A DNA stretch of 64,000 nucleotides from contig JBFMAX010000008.1 of the NCBI GenBank assembly GCA_040755395.1, positions 62,001 through 126,000 on the forward strand. The letters are read 5' to 3'. Shown piece after piece: positions 54,914 through 62,680 of this stretch. The stretch comes from Nitrospirota bacterium (lineage in GTDB: Bacteria > Nitrospirota > Nitrospiria > Nitrospirales > Nitrospiraceae). Position 1 is the stretch's first letter. Each line of letters opens with the position of its first letter. Under the pieces are notes generated by a model. The model was not told the DNA's origin. It did no database searches and saw nothing but the letters and a program-made list of their open reading frames with translations. The translations under genes and the position numbers were made by a program.

Positions 54914-55831
54914 TCAAGCCCGCTTCAGCAGCCGACCAGGGCCCCCGGGCCAAATCAAGAGCAGCGGGCTGGCCACGAAAACCGACGAGTAGGTCCCGAA
55001 GATCACGCCCCATAATAATGCGAGCGAGAAGTCATGGAGCACCTCGCCTCCGGCCAGGGTCAGAGGTATCAATACCAACACCACCGTCAGGCTGGTCACG
55101 ATGGTCCGGCTCAGAACCTGATTGATCCCGTTGTTGATGACCGTTGCGATGTCGTCGCGCCGGCGAAGCCGGAGGTTTTCCCTGATACGGTCGAACACGA
55201 CGACGGTGTCGGTGAGCGAGTAGCCGGCCAGCGTGAGCAAGGCCGTCACGACGAGCAGCGTGATCTCCTTGTCTAGCACGTAAAATGCCCCAAGCACCGC
55301 CAGCACATCGTGGAAAGTCGCGAGGGCTGCGGCGATGCCGAACCGTAACTCGAACCGCGCCGCAATATAGACGACGATTCCGGCGAACGAAATCAGGATG
55401 GCGATCAAAGCGTCCTGCTGCAGTTTCTTTCCGATCGTCGGTCCGATCTCCGTGCTGGAGTCTACGACAAAGCGGTTAGACGGAAACTCCTGGCTGAACA
55501 CCGCCACGACCCGTTCGGCGACTTTCTCCTCGATGGTCGTGGAGGTCTTTACCCGGATCAACAGCTTGTTTTCCTGGACGAACTCCTGTAATTCGGCGTC
55601 GCCTAACCCATGGGCATCCAACGCTTTCCTCGCTTGGTCGATTCGGATCGACTGGTCGAATTTCAATTGCACAGCCGTGCCGCCGGCAAAATCGATCCCC
55701 AGATTCGCCGTTCCCCGGCTGATCTGGACGACCGCCACCAGACCCAGGAGCACCATGATGCCCGAAAACACGAAGGCGAGCCGTCGTTTGCCCATGAAGT
55801 CGATATTCGTCTTGCCCAGAATTTCGAACAT
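54914..55831 (-). CDS. secF: Protein-export membrane protein SecF
   Basis: The 305-aa protein has six membrane segments and SecF motifs: NLGIDFAGGTAVQLKFD, STEIGPTIGKKLQQDA, GYSLTDTVVVFDRIREN and LSRTIVTSLTVVLVLI. With SecD it uses the proton gradient to help pull proteins through SecYEG. It starts 17 bp after secD on the same strand. Confidence 0.95.
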   Translation of the reverse strand: MFEILGKTNIDFMGKRRLAFVFSGIMVLLGLVAVVQISRGTANLGIDFAGGTAVQLKFDQSIRIDQARKALDAHGLGDAELQEFVQENKLLIRVKTSTTIEEKVAERVVAVFSQEFPSNRFVVDSSTEIGPTIGKKLQQDALIAILISFAGIVVYIAARFELRFGIAAALATFHDVLAVLGAFYVLDKEITLLVVTALLTLAGYSLTDTVVVFDRIRENLRLRRRDDIATVINNGINQVLSRTIVTSLTVVLVLIPLTLAGGEVLHDFSLALLWGVIFGTYSSVFVASPLLLIWPGGPGRLLKRA

Positions 55832-55848
55832 ACCGTCTCCTTATCGAA

Positions 55849-57492
55849 CTAAATACTGAGTTGTTCGACCTTCCGGCGTTGATTGATGAAATCGAAGATC
55901 ACTTTGGTTCCTACCAGCGCAGTGAACAGATTGATCGCGATGCCCAAGCACAGCGTAACGGCAAAGCCTTTGATCGGCCCGGTGCCGAACAGAAAGAGCG
56001 CAAACCCGGTAATCAAGGTCGTCACGTGCGAGTCGATAATCGTCAGCAGCGCCTTGTCGTATCCGCCGTCTACGGCCAGCCGCACCGGTTTGCCCTGGCG
56101 CAGTTCCTCGCGGATACGCTCGAAGATGAGCACGTTGGAATCGACACCCATGCCGATCGTCAGGATGATCCCGGCGATCCCTGGCAAAGTCAGGGTCGCA
56201 TTGAGCGCCGCTAGGGCCCCGATCAAGCAAATGAGGTTGAGCGTCAGAGCGAAGTCGGCGATGACCCCCGAGAGCCGATAGTACACCGCCATGAAGAGCA
56301 CCACCATCGCGCCGGCGAACAGCGTGGACTTGATGCCTTTGTCGATGGAATCCTGTCCCAACGAGGGGCCCACCGTCAGGTCCTGAATGATCTTCAGCGG
56401 CGCGGGCAAGGCCCCGGCTCTGAGCACGATCGCGAGATCGTTCGCTTCCTGCATGGTGAACGCCCCCGTGATCTGGGCGCGCCCGCCGCTGATCCGCTCC
56501 TGGATGACGGGCGCGGAATAGACGGTGTTGTCCAGCACGATCGCCATGCGTTTCTTGACGTTCTCCGCCGTGATCCGCTCGAATTCCCGGGCGCCCTTGG
56601 CGTCGAAGGTCACGGAGACATAGGGATCGTTGAATTGACCGATTGAGACCCGCGCGTCGCTCAGCACATCGCCGGCGAGCATCACCCTTTTCTTGACCAG
56701 GTACGGAATACGGAATTCCCGACCGCTGTCCTTATCCACCACGCGCTCGAATAGAATCTCATCGCCTTCCGGGATCTTGCCTTCGAATTGTTTCAGGACT
56801 TCCTCTTCCTTGCCCTTGGGAATGCGCTGGGGTAGATCGAAAGCCAGCTTGCTGTCCTCATCCAGCATCTTGAATTCCAGGAGCGCCGTCTCCTTGATCA
56901 GGTCTTTCGCCCGTTTCGGTTCCTTGATTCCCGGCAACTGCACGACGATCTGTTTCAAGCCCTGTCGCTGAATCAGCGGCTCCGCCACGCCGAACTGATC
57001 GATCCGATTGCGGATCGTCTCCAAGGCCTGGTTGATGGCGGAATCCTTGATGCGCTTGATCTCTCCCTCGCGCAGTTCCCAGACCAACGTATTGGCGTCG
57101 CCCGCGCTTTCCACTTCATAAAATGAGGGAAAGTCGTCGAGCAGCTTCTGAATTTGGTCCTTTAAATCCGCGTTCTGGAACGAGAGCGTGATGCGAGCGA
57201 AACCGGTTCGTTTGACCGACTCCACCGGAATCTTCTTTTCGACCAGCAGATCCTGGATGGCCACGACCGATCGATCGACGGCGATCTCCACCGCCCGGTC
57301 TTCCTCGACCTCGAGGACCAGATGAATGCCGCCCTGCAAATCGAGCCCGAGCGTGATCCCCTTGTTGGGCAGCACGGGTTTCAGCCAATCCGGCAGTTGT
57401 CGATACAAGGGTTGATAGGAAGGGAGAAAAAAAATGAACGAAATCACCACCACGAACGCCAACAACGCCAACCGCCCGCCGACTCTTTTCAT
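55849..57492 (-). CDS. secD: Protein-export membrane protein SecD
   Basis: The 547-aa protein shows LGLDLQGGIHLVLEVEEDRA near residue 50, a large periplasmic P1 domain (IKRIKDSAINQALETIRNRI and FGVAEPLIQRQGLKQIVVQL), and the C-terminal membrane domain with GPSLGQDSIDKG and MGVDSNVLIFERIREELRQG. It partners SecF and YajC. Order here is yajC-secD-secF on the minus strand, the classical cluster. Confidence 0.95.
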   Translation of the reverse strand: MKRVGGRLALLAFVVVISFIFFLPSYQPLYRQLPDWLKPVLPNKGITLGLDLQGGIHLVLEVEEDRAVEIAVDRSVVAIQDLLVEKKIPVESVKRTGFARITLSFQNADLKDQIQKLLDDFPSFYEVESAGDANTLVWELREGEIKRIKDSAINQALETIRNRIDQFGVAEPLIQRQGLKQIVVQLPGIKEPKRAKDLIKETALLEFKMLDEDSKLAFDLPQRIPKGKEEEVLKQFEGKIPEGDEILFERVVDKDSGREFRIPYLVKKRVMLAGDVLSDARVSIGQFNDPYVSVTFDAKGAREFERITAENVKKRMAIVLDNTVYSAPVIQERISGGRAQITGAFTMQEANDLAIVLRAGALPAPLKIIQDLTVGPSLGQDSIDKGIKSTLFAGAMVVLFMAVYYRLSGVIADFALTLNLICLIGALAALNATLTLPGIAGIILTIGMGVDSNVLIFERIREELRQGKPVRLAVDGGYDKALLTIIDSHVTTLITGFALFLFGTGPIKGFAVTLCLGIAINLFTALVGTKVIFDFINQRRKVEQLSI

Positions 57493-57528
57493 CCTCGTTC
57501 CGACCTCGCACGTGTCATCGGCCGCTCC

Positions 57529-57849
57529 TCAGTCTTCGTCTTCGGTTCGCAACCTGGCAATGAATTCTTTCTGAATCTTGATCTTGGTGCTGTCGGAAAT
57601 CTGAAGCGTCACGGTGTCTTTTCCCAAGTTTGTCACCGTTCCCCAGATGCCCGACGCCGTGACGACTTTGTCGCCTTTCTTGAGGGACTCCAACATCTCT
57701 TTCAGCTTTTTCTGCTTCCGCTGCTGCGGAAGAATGAGCAAAAAATAGAAGATCACGAAGATCAGCACGAAAGGGACGAGCGACAAGAGCCCGCTCGTGG
57801 CAGAATTGCCTGCGGAAGCCCCCTGCGCCCAGGCCATCGATGCCATCAT
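57529..57849 (-). CDS. yajC: Preprotein translocase subunit YajC
   Basis: The 106-aa protein starts at ATG 57849 (GGAGAGCC upstream). It has a single membrane helix (LVPFVLIFVIFYFLLILP) followed by the YajC signature QQRKQKKLKEMLESLKKGDK and VVTASGIWGTVTNLG. YajC associates with SecDF. It lies between tgt and secD. Confidence 0.94.
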   Translation of the reverse strand: MMASMAWAQGASAGNSATSGLLSLVPFVLIFVIFYFLLILPQQRKQKKLKEMLESLKKGDKVVTASGIWGTVTNLGKDTVTLQISDSTKIKIQKEFIARLRTEDED

Positions 57850-57862
57850 TTGCGGCTCTCCT

Positions 57863-59035
57863 TTAGACCGAATGCGCCGCCTTGGCGCCGTCGGCCTCGA
57901 CCATCGCGCCGTCCGGCCCTTCGCCGGACTGCTGCCCGCGGCGGGCACAAAACTCCTCTCGAAACGTCGCGAAGCGGCCCTGCTCGATGGCGAGACGGAT
58001 CCGGCGCATGAGTTCGGCGAAATAGAACAAATTGTGGACGGTGTTGAGGCGAGCCCCCAACATTTCCTTGACATTGAAGAGATGATGCAGGTAGGCCCGC
58101 GAGTACTTGGCGCAGACCGGGCACCGGCAGGCTGGATCGATTGCTCGTTCATCGCGCGCATAGCGCGCCTGTTTGATCACGATCCGTCCGAAGGATGTGA
58201 ACAGCCAGCCGGTCCGTCCATGTCTAGACGGCACCACGCAGTCGAACAGATCGATGCCGCGCGCGACGCCCTCGACCAAATCTTCCGGCATGCCGACCCC
58301 CATCAAGTACCGAGGCTTGGCGGCCGGTAATTCGGGCGTCGTCACGTCGAGCATGTGATACATGGCGGCTTTTTCTTCGCCGACCGACAACCCTCCCACC
58401 GCATACCCGTCGAACCCCAAGGCCACAAGGTCTCGCGCGGATTGAACCCGCAGAGCAGGGTCCAGCCCTCCCTGGACAATCCCGAAAAGCGCCTGATCAA
58501 TACGTCGGCGGGCCGCTTGGCAGCGACGGGCCCAGAGGCTGGTGCGGCGGACGGCCTCTTGTACCAGCTCAATGCTTGACGGCAGTGCGACGCATTCGTC
58601 GAGCGCCATGATGATGTCAGCTCCCAGAGCCTCCTGGATCTGGACCGCCGTTTCCGGCGTGATATGGTGCAGCGAGCCGTCGATGTGGGATTGAAACATG
58701 ACGCCGTCATCGGTCACCTTGCGAAGTTTCGCCAGACTGAAAATCTGGAACCCGCCGCTGTCCGTCAGAATGGCGCCGGACCATCCGGTGAATGCATGGA
58801 GTCCACCCATGTCCGCGATGACCTGATGGCCGGGTCGGAGATAGAGATGATACGCGTTGTTCAGGATGAGCCCGAAACCCAGACTGCGCAGGTCATCCGG
58901 GTCCACCCCCTTGACGGTCCCCAGTGACCCCACCGGCATAAAGGCGGGCGTCGCGACGGCCCCTCGGCCCGTCGTCAGCCTGCCAAGTCGAGCCCTGCCG
59001 CCCATGTCTGTGCGAATCACTGCAAAGTCGATCAT
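57863..59035 (-). CDS. tgt: tRNA-guanine transglycosylase (queuine tRNA-ribosyltransferase)
   Basis: From ATG 59035 the product is 390 aa (a GTG at 59053 would add six residues). The active-site Asp blocks LTDSGGFQIFSL and LFDCVVPSRHGRTGWLFT are present, with the zinc-binding CxCxxC (ACRCPVCAKY) and a downstream His. The enzyme exchanges guanine 34 for preQ1 in Asp, Asn, His and Tyr tRNAs. It heads the tgt-yajC-secDF series, a common bacterial arrangement. Confidence 0.95.
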   Translation of the reverse strand: MIDFAVIRTDMGGRARLGRLTTGRGAVATPAFMPVGSLGTVKGVDPDDLRSLGFGLILNNAYHLYLRPGHQVIADMGGLHAFTGWSGAILTDSGGFQIFSLAKLRKVTDDGVMFQSHIDGSLHHITPETAVQIQEALGADIIMALDECVALPSSIELVQEAVRRTSLWARRCQAARRRIDQALFGIVQGGLDPALRVQSARDLVALGFDGYAVGGLSVGEEKAAMYHMLDVTTPELPAAKPRYLMGVGMPEDLVEGVARGIDLFDCVVPSRHGRTGWLFTSFGRIVIKQARYARDERAIDPACRCPVCAKYSRAYLHHLFNVKEMLGARLNTVHNLFYFAELMRRIRLAIEQGRFATFREEFCARRGQQSGEGPDGAMVEADGAKAAHSV

Positions 59036-59062
59036 ACCATCAGACGCCTGCACGGAATGAGA

Positions 59063-60847
59063 TCACATCTGGTCCGGCGCCGGTATCCCCAAGAGCTGCA
59101 AGCCGTTGCCCAGGACTTGTTGGACGGCTCGCATAAGCGCTAACCGGGCAGCGGTCAATTCCGGCGTTACCCGTTCGCGCTGTCTCGACGCCGAGGCGTC
59201 GTCACATTTTGTTCCGTCGTCCAGCGTCTCGCTCTCGCCCACTGGAGGGAGGATACGGTGCTTGTAGTAAAAATTGTGCAACAGACCGGCCAGTTCCTGC
59301 AGGTAGAACGTGATGCGATGAGGCTCCAAGGCCAACGCGCTGCCCTGGACGATGGACGGATAGGCCGACAACTTCCGGATCAATCCCAATTCATCCGGGT
59401 CGTGTAACAGGCCCAGGTCCGTCTTGCTCGGGTTAGGTGCCGGAATGCCCCGTGAAGCGGCCACCCGAAACAGACTCGCAATCCTGGCGTGGGCGTATTG
59501 CACATAGTACACAGGGTTGTCCGCAGATCGCCGTTTCGCAAGCTCCAGATCGAAATCCAGATGCGTATCGGACCGTCGCATCAGAAAATAAAATTTCGCG
59601 GCGTCCGCCCCGACCTCATCGATCACCTCGCGTAGGGTAACGAACTGGCCAGCGCGTTTAGACATTTCCACTTTCCGCCCACCTCTCAACAGGTTCACCA
59701 TCTGGACCAAGACGACCTGGAGGCGATCCCGCGGATAGCCGAAAGCCTCGAGGACAGCCTGCATACGCGGAACATAGCCATGATGATCGGCGCCCCACAC
59801 GTCGATCAGCAGGTCGTACCCCCGCACGAGCTTGTCCCGATGATACGCCATGTCCGAAGCCAGGTACGTGTATTCTCCGTCCTGTTTTCTGACCACCCGG
59901 TCCTTTTCATCGCCGAATTTGGATGAACGGAACCACCAAGCCCCGCTCTCCTCGTAAAGCAGATCACGCACTCGCAGTTCATTCAGAACTTTTTCCACCG
60001 TGCCTGCCGATAGCAATAAGGTTTCGCTGTACCAGGACTCGAAGGTGATCCCGAACGCCTGCAGATCTTGCCGTATCCAGCCCAAGAGTTCCTGATAGGC
60101 CAGATCTTTGATCTGTTGTTCCGCCTGGTCGGCCGGCAGTTCGAGCAAAGCCGTCCCGACTCGATCCTTTACACGGTCCGCCACCGCCCGGATATAGTCC
60201 CCTTGATACCCGTCTCCTGGGAACGTCATGGCTCTGCCGCACAGTTCTCCATAGCGGGCATAGACCGAGGCCCCCAGCAGTTTCATCTGACGCCCGGCAT
60301 CGTTAATGTAGTATTCACTCACGACGTGATGGCCCGTTGCCCGCAAAAGATTCACAATCGCCTGTCCGACCGCTGCTCCTCGCCCGTGGCCAACATGCAG
60401 CGGCCCTGTCGGATTGGCGCTGACATACTCGACGAGCACGCGGCGCCCCTGACCGAGATCGGTGCACCCGTACGCCCGCCCCTGTTCCTCAATCTCGGTC
60501 AGAACCTGCAGCCACAGCTCCCGTTTGACGGTGAGATTGAGAAACCCCGGACGGACAATGTCAACCCGTTCAAAGAGGGCCTCGCGTTGCGCGATATTGT
60601 CGACAATGATCTGAGCGATATCCTGGGGCGCGCGTTGCTCGGATGCCGCGAGCGTCATGGCAACGGTGGAAGCTAGATCTCCCCACTCCGGACGTTTCGG
60701 TGCCTCGAGTGTGATGGCCGGAAAAGTGTCTCCCCTGAGCAGTCCTTTGCGTTTCGCCTCATGAAGCGCGCCGCCCAGCGCCCCCTGCACCTTTCGTCTC
60801 ACAATATCCAGAGGCACGTTGGAATCACCTAACTCAGCGTGAAGCAA
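59063..60847 (-). CDS. argS: Arginyl-tRNA synthetase
   Basis: The 594-aa protein has the class I HIGH-type motif in VSANPTGPLHVGHGRGAAVG, an MSKRAG motif (VEMSKRAGQFVTLREVIDEV) and the anticodon-binding DALR-type C-terminus (ALEPHRITFYLQELAGLLHN). It charges tRNA-Arg. A 20-residue charged insert (ESETLDDGTKCDDASASRQR) lies in the C-terminal domain and is not typical of E. coli ArgS. ATG 60847. Confidence 0.95.
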   Translation of the reverse strand: MLHAELGDSNVPLDIVRRKVQGALGGALHEAKRKGLLRGDTFPAITLEAPKRPEWGDLASTVAMTLAASEQRAPQDIAQIIVDNIAQREALFERVDIVRPGFLNLTVKRELWLQVLTEIEEQGRAYGCTDLGQGRRVLVEYVSANPTGPLHVGHGRGAAVGQAIVNLLRATGHHVVSEYYINDAGRQMKLLGASVYARYGELCGRAMTFPGDGYQGDYIRAVADRVKDRVGTALLELPADQAEQQIKDLAYQELLGWIRQDLQAFGITFESWYSETLLLSAGTVEKVLNELRVRDLLYEESGAWWFRSSKFGDEKDRVVRKQDGEYTYLASDMAYHRDKLVRGYDLLIDVWGADHHGYVPRMQAVLEAFGYPRDRLQVVLVQMVNLLRGGRKVEMSKRAGQFVTLREVIDEVGADAAKFYFLMRRSDTHLDFDLELAKRRSADNPVYYVQYAHARIASLFRVAASRGIPAPNPSKTDLGLLHDPDELGLIRKLSAYPSIVQGSALALEPHRITFYLQELAGLLHNFYYKHRILPPVGESETLDDGTKCDDASASRQRERVTPELTAARLALMRAVQQVLGNGLQLLGIPAPDQM

Positions 60848-60878
60848 GGAAAAAACAGAATTGGCAATCTAGCATACC

Positions 60879-61922
60879 TTATGAGGCGTGACAAGGCAGC
60901 GTCGAAGACCTCGTCTTCAAGGAAGGAACGCGCAAGAGGTCCCTGCACGTCTCGCCAACCTGCTCCGCAGAAATCTCAAGACAGGGTTTACGAATGCACT
61001 GTTGAACGGTTTCCCATGTCCGACATCGACAGACTTCGCCGGTAAGGATTCTTACGTTCGGCCCACGAGGAGCCCACCGCCGCACGTCGGTCGGACCGAA
61101 CAGCGCGACGGTCGGAACGCCAAGAACGGCGGCCAAATGGGTTATGCCGGAATCATGGCCGACATAAAGACCGGCCTGCGCAAGAACGCCGGCAACTGTG
61201 AGCAGATCGAGGTGCCGGAGAACCGCCGGCAGTTTCTCGACCTGATTGCAAACCAGTCTGACCATGTCCTCATCAGCCGGTCCCCCGATCAAAATCGGAA
61301 CATTCACGCACGCTTGTAAGAAATCGACGGTCTTTGCAAGAACAGCTGGCCGGCAGCACTTGTGTCGGCTGCCGCTCCCAGGATGAACTACGGCGATCGG
61401 ATGACTGTCACGAACGCCCGTGCTCCTGAGCAGTTCGCGGGCCTCGTCGATCACATCGCCGGGGAGGTTCAATTTTCCGTCATAGCTCTCCTCTGTGACA
61501 CCTTTCACAAGACCCTGCCGAAGGCTGCCGAGCAGTCGATCGCTCTGGTGTATCGGCAGATGATCGGATACTCGAGCAGATTGAACGATCACATGGCGAA
61601 CGCCGAGAGCCTGGAGCGTGGATCTCACACAGCCGGCACTATCGCTCATCCAACACACCGCCACGTCACATCGGACCAACCAGTCTCGAAAATCCGGAGT
61701 GACGGATTCTGGCCCGGTGAACAGTTGTCCCAAAAAGCTCGATTCAAGAGGGAAATTCCGGTCGATCTCTCCGGTGCGACTGAACAGATTTCCCACCTCC
61801 CGACGGGCCAGAATTCCGCACGCATGCCCCGGATAAGCCTTCTTCAGTGCACGGATGGCGGGCAAGGCCAGAATCGCATCTCCCAGCCCACCGGGGTGAA
61901 TCAGGAGAAGAGTCCGAACCAC
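60879..61922 (-). CDS. Glycosyltransferase family 9 (heptosyltransferase-like)
   Basis: From GTG 61922 the product is 347 aa; the open frame runs upstream through the end of mobA, so I use this GTG, preceded by AAGGGG. GT9 features are visible: LLLIHPGGLGDAILALPAIR at the N-terminus, AVVHPGSGSRHKCC, and YVGHDSGITHLAAVLGVPTV with FGPTDVRRWAP. Such enzymes add heptoses or similar sugars to lipopolysaccharide core. The C-terminus carries several Cys (EVCRCRTW, QQCIRKPCLE). Confidence 0.87.
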   Translation of the reverse strand: MVRTLLLIHPGGLGDAILALPAIRALKKAYPGHACGILARREVGNLFSRTGEIDRNFPLESSFLGQLFTGPESVTPDFRDWLVRCDVAVCWMSDSAGCVRSTLQALGVRHVIVQSARVSDHLPIHQSDRLLGSLRQGLVKGVTEESYDGKLNLPGDVIDEARELLRSTGVRDSHPIAVVHPGSGSRHKCCRPAVLAKTVDFLQACVNVPILIGGPADEDMVRLVCNQVEKLPAVLRHLDLLTVAGVLAQAGLYVGHDSGITHLAAVLGVPTVALFGPTDVRRWAPRGPNVRILTGEVCRCRTWETVQQCIRKPCLEISAEQVGETCRDLLRVPSLKTRSSTLPCHAS

Positions 61923-61938
61923 CGGAGAAGTACCCCTT

Positions 61939-62592
61939 CTATCCTTGATGCGATCGCTTGATCTGTTGTTCCGCCACAATCGTCCTCGCGAATTCCAGGT
62001 CGGCCGGTGTATTGATGTTCTGAAACGACAGTAATTGCGGATCAAAGCGCATAAGATCGGCTTCGGAAACCAGCCGCACGTTCAGGTCCGTTACGGAGAC
62101 CAGGCTTTGTACCTTCAAATTGCCTGAACGGGCCATAGCTTCAAGTGGGCCTAAACAGCGTTTCGAGTACAGCGCGTGCATGGGCTGAAGTCCCGTCGCC
62201 AGGCTGGCCATAACCACATCCGCTCCCTCATTCAACGCCGCCATATAACGAACAAGCTCGCCGTTAAGAAAGGGCATATCGCAAGCGACGGCGAACACGC
62301 GAGGATGTGTCGCATAGTACAACCCCGTGTAAAGCCCGCCCAGGCTCCCGCACTGAGGAATCAAGTCGGTCACTATGCGCCAGCGAGACTGTCTCAGAAC
62401 TGGCGTCTCCTCCGAAAGTACGACGATAATTTCGGCAAAGAGCGCCTCCATGATCTCCAGGACACGGTCAAGCAGGGCTTTCCCGCCGATTTCGAGGAAT
62501 CGCTTGTCGCGCCCCATGCGTCGACTTTTCCCTCCGGCTATGACAATGCCGGATGTGCCATGCACCCTTAAGCAAGATGAACCAGACGACAT
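61939..62592 (-). CDS. mobA: Molybdenum cofactor guanylyltransferase
   Basis: I start at ATG 62592 (217 aa); alternative starts exist at 62610 and GTG 62565. Nucleotidyltransferase motifs are clear: SGIVIAGGKSRRMGRDKRFL, DLIPQCGSLGGLYTGL, FAVACDMPFLN and PMHALYSKRC. MobA attaches GMP to molybdopterin to give the guanine-dinucleotide cofactor used by DMSO-reductase-type enzymes, including nitrite oxidoreductase. It lies just downstream of the NxrC-like gene at the right edge, beyond a terminator. Confidence 0.92.
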   Translation of the reverse strand: MSSGSSCLRVHGTSGIVIAGGKSRRMGRDKRFLEIGGKALLDRVLEIMEALFAEIIVVLSEETPVLRQSRWRIVTDLIPQCGSLGGLYTGLYYATHPRVFAVACDMPFLNGELVRYMAALNEGADVVMASLATGLQPMHALYSKRCLGPLEAMARSGNLKVQSLVSVTDLNVRLVSEADLMRFDPQLLSFQNINTPADLEFARTIVAEQQIKRSHQG

Positions 62593-62613
62593 AGCCCAAT
62601 TCCGCTGCATAAA

Positions 62614-62650
62614 CAAAGAGGGGGTGGGGCTCCGCCCCACCCCCTCTTTG
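62614..62650 (-). terminator. Perfect 17-bp terminator hairpin
   Basis: CAAAGAGGGGGTGGGGC (62614-62630) pairs completely with GCCCCACCCCCTCTTTG (62634-62650) around a 3-nt loop. On the minus strand the stem is followed by a short T-rich run (TTTAT). It lies 30 bp after the stop of the cytochrome c/NxrC-like gene and just ahead of mobA. Confidence 0.85.
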
Positions 62651-62680
62651 TCAATCCAGGTTTCCTACAGACTGAAGACC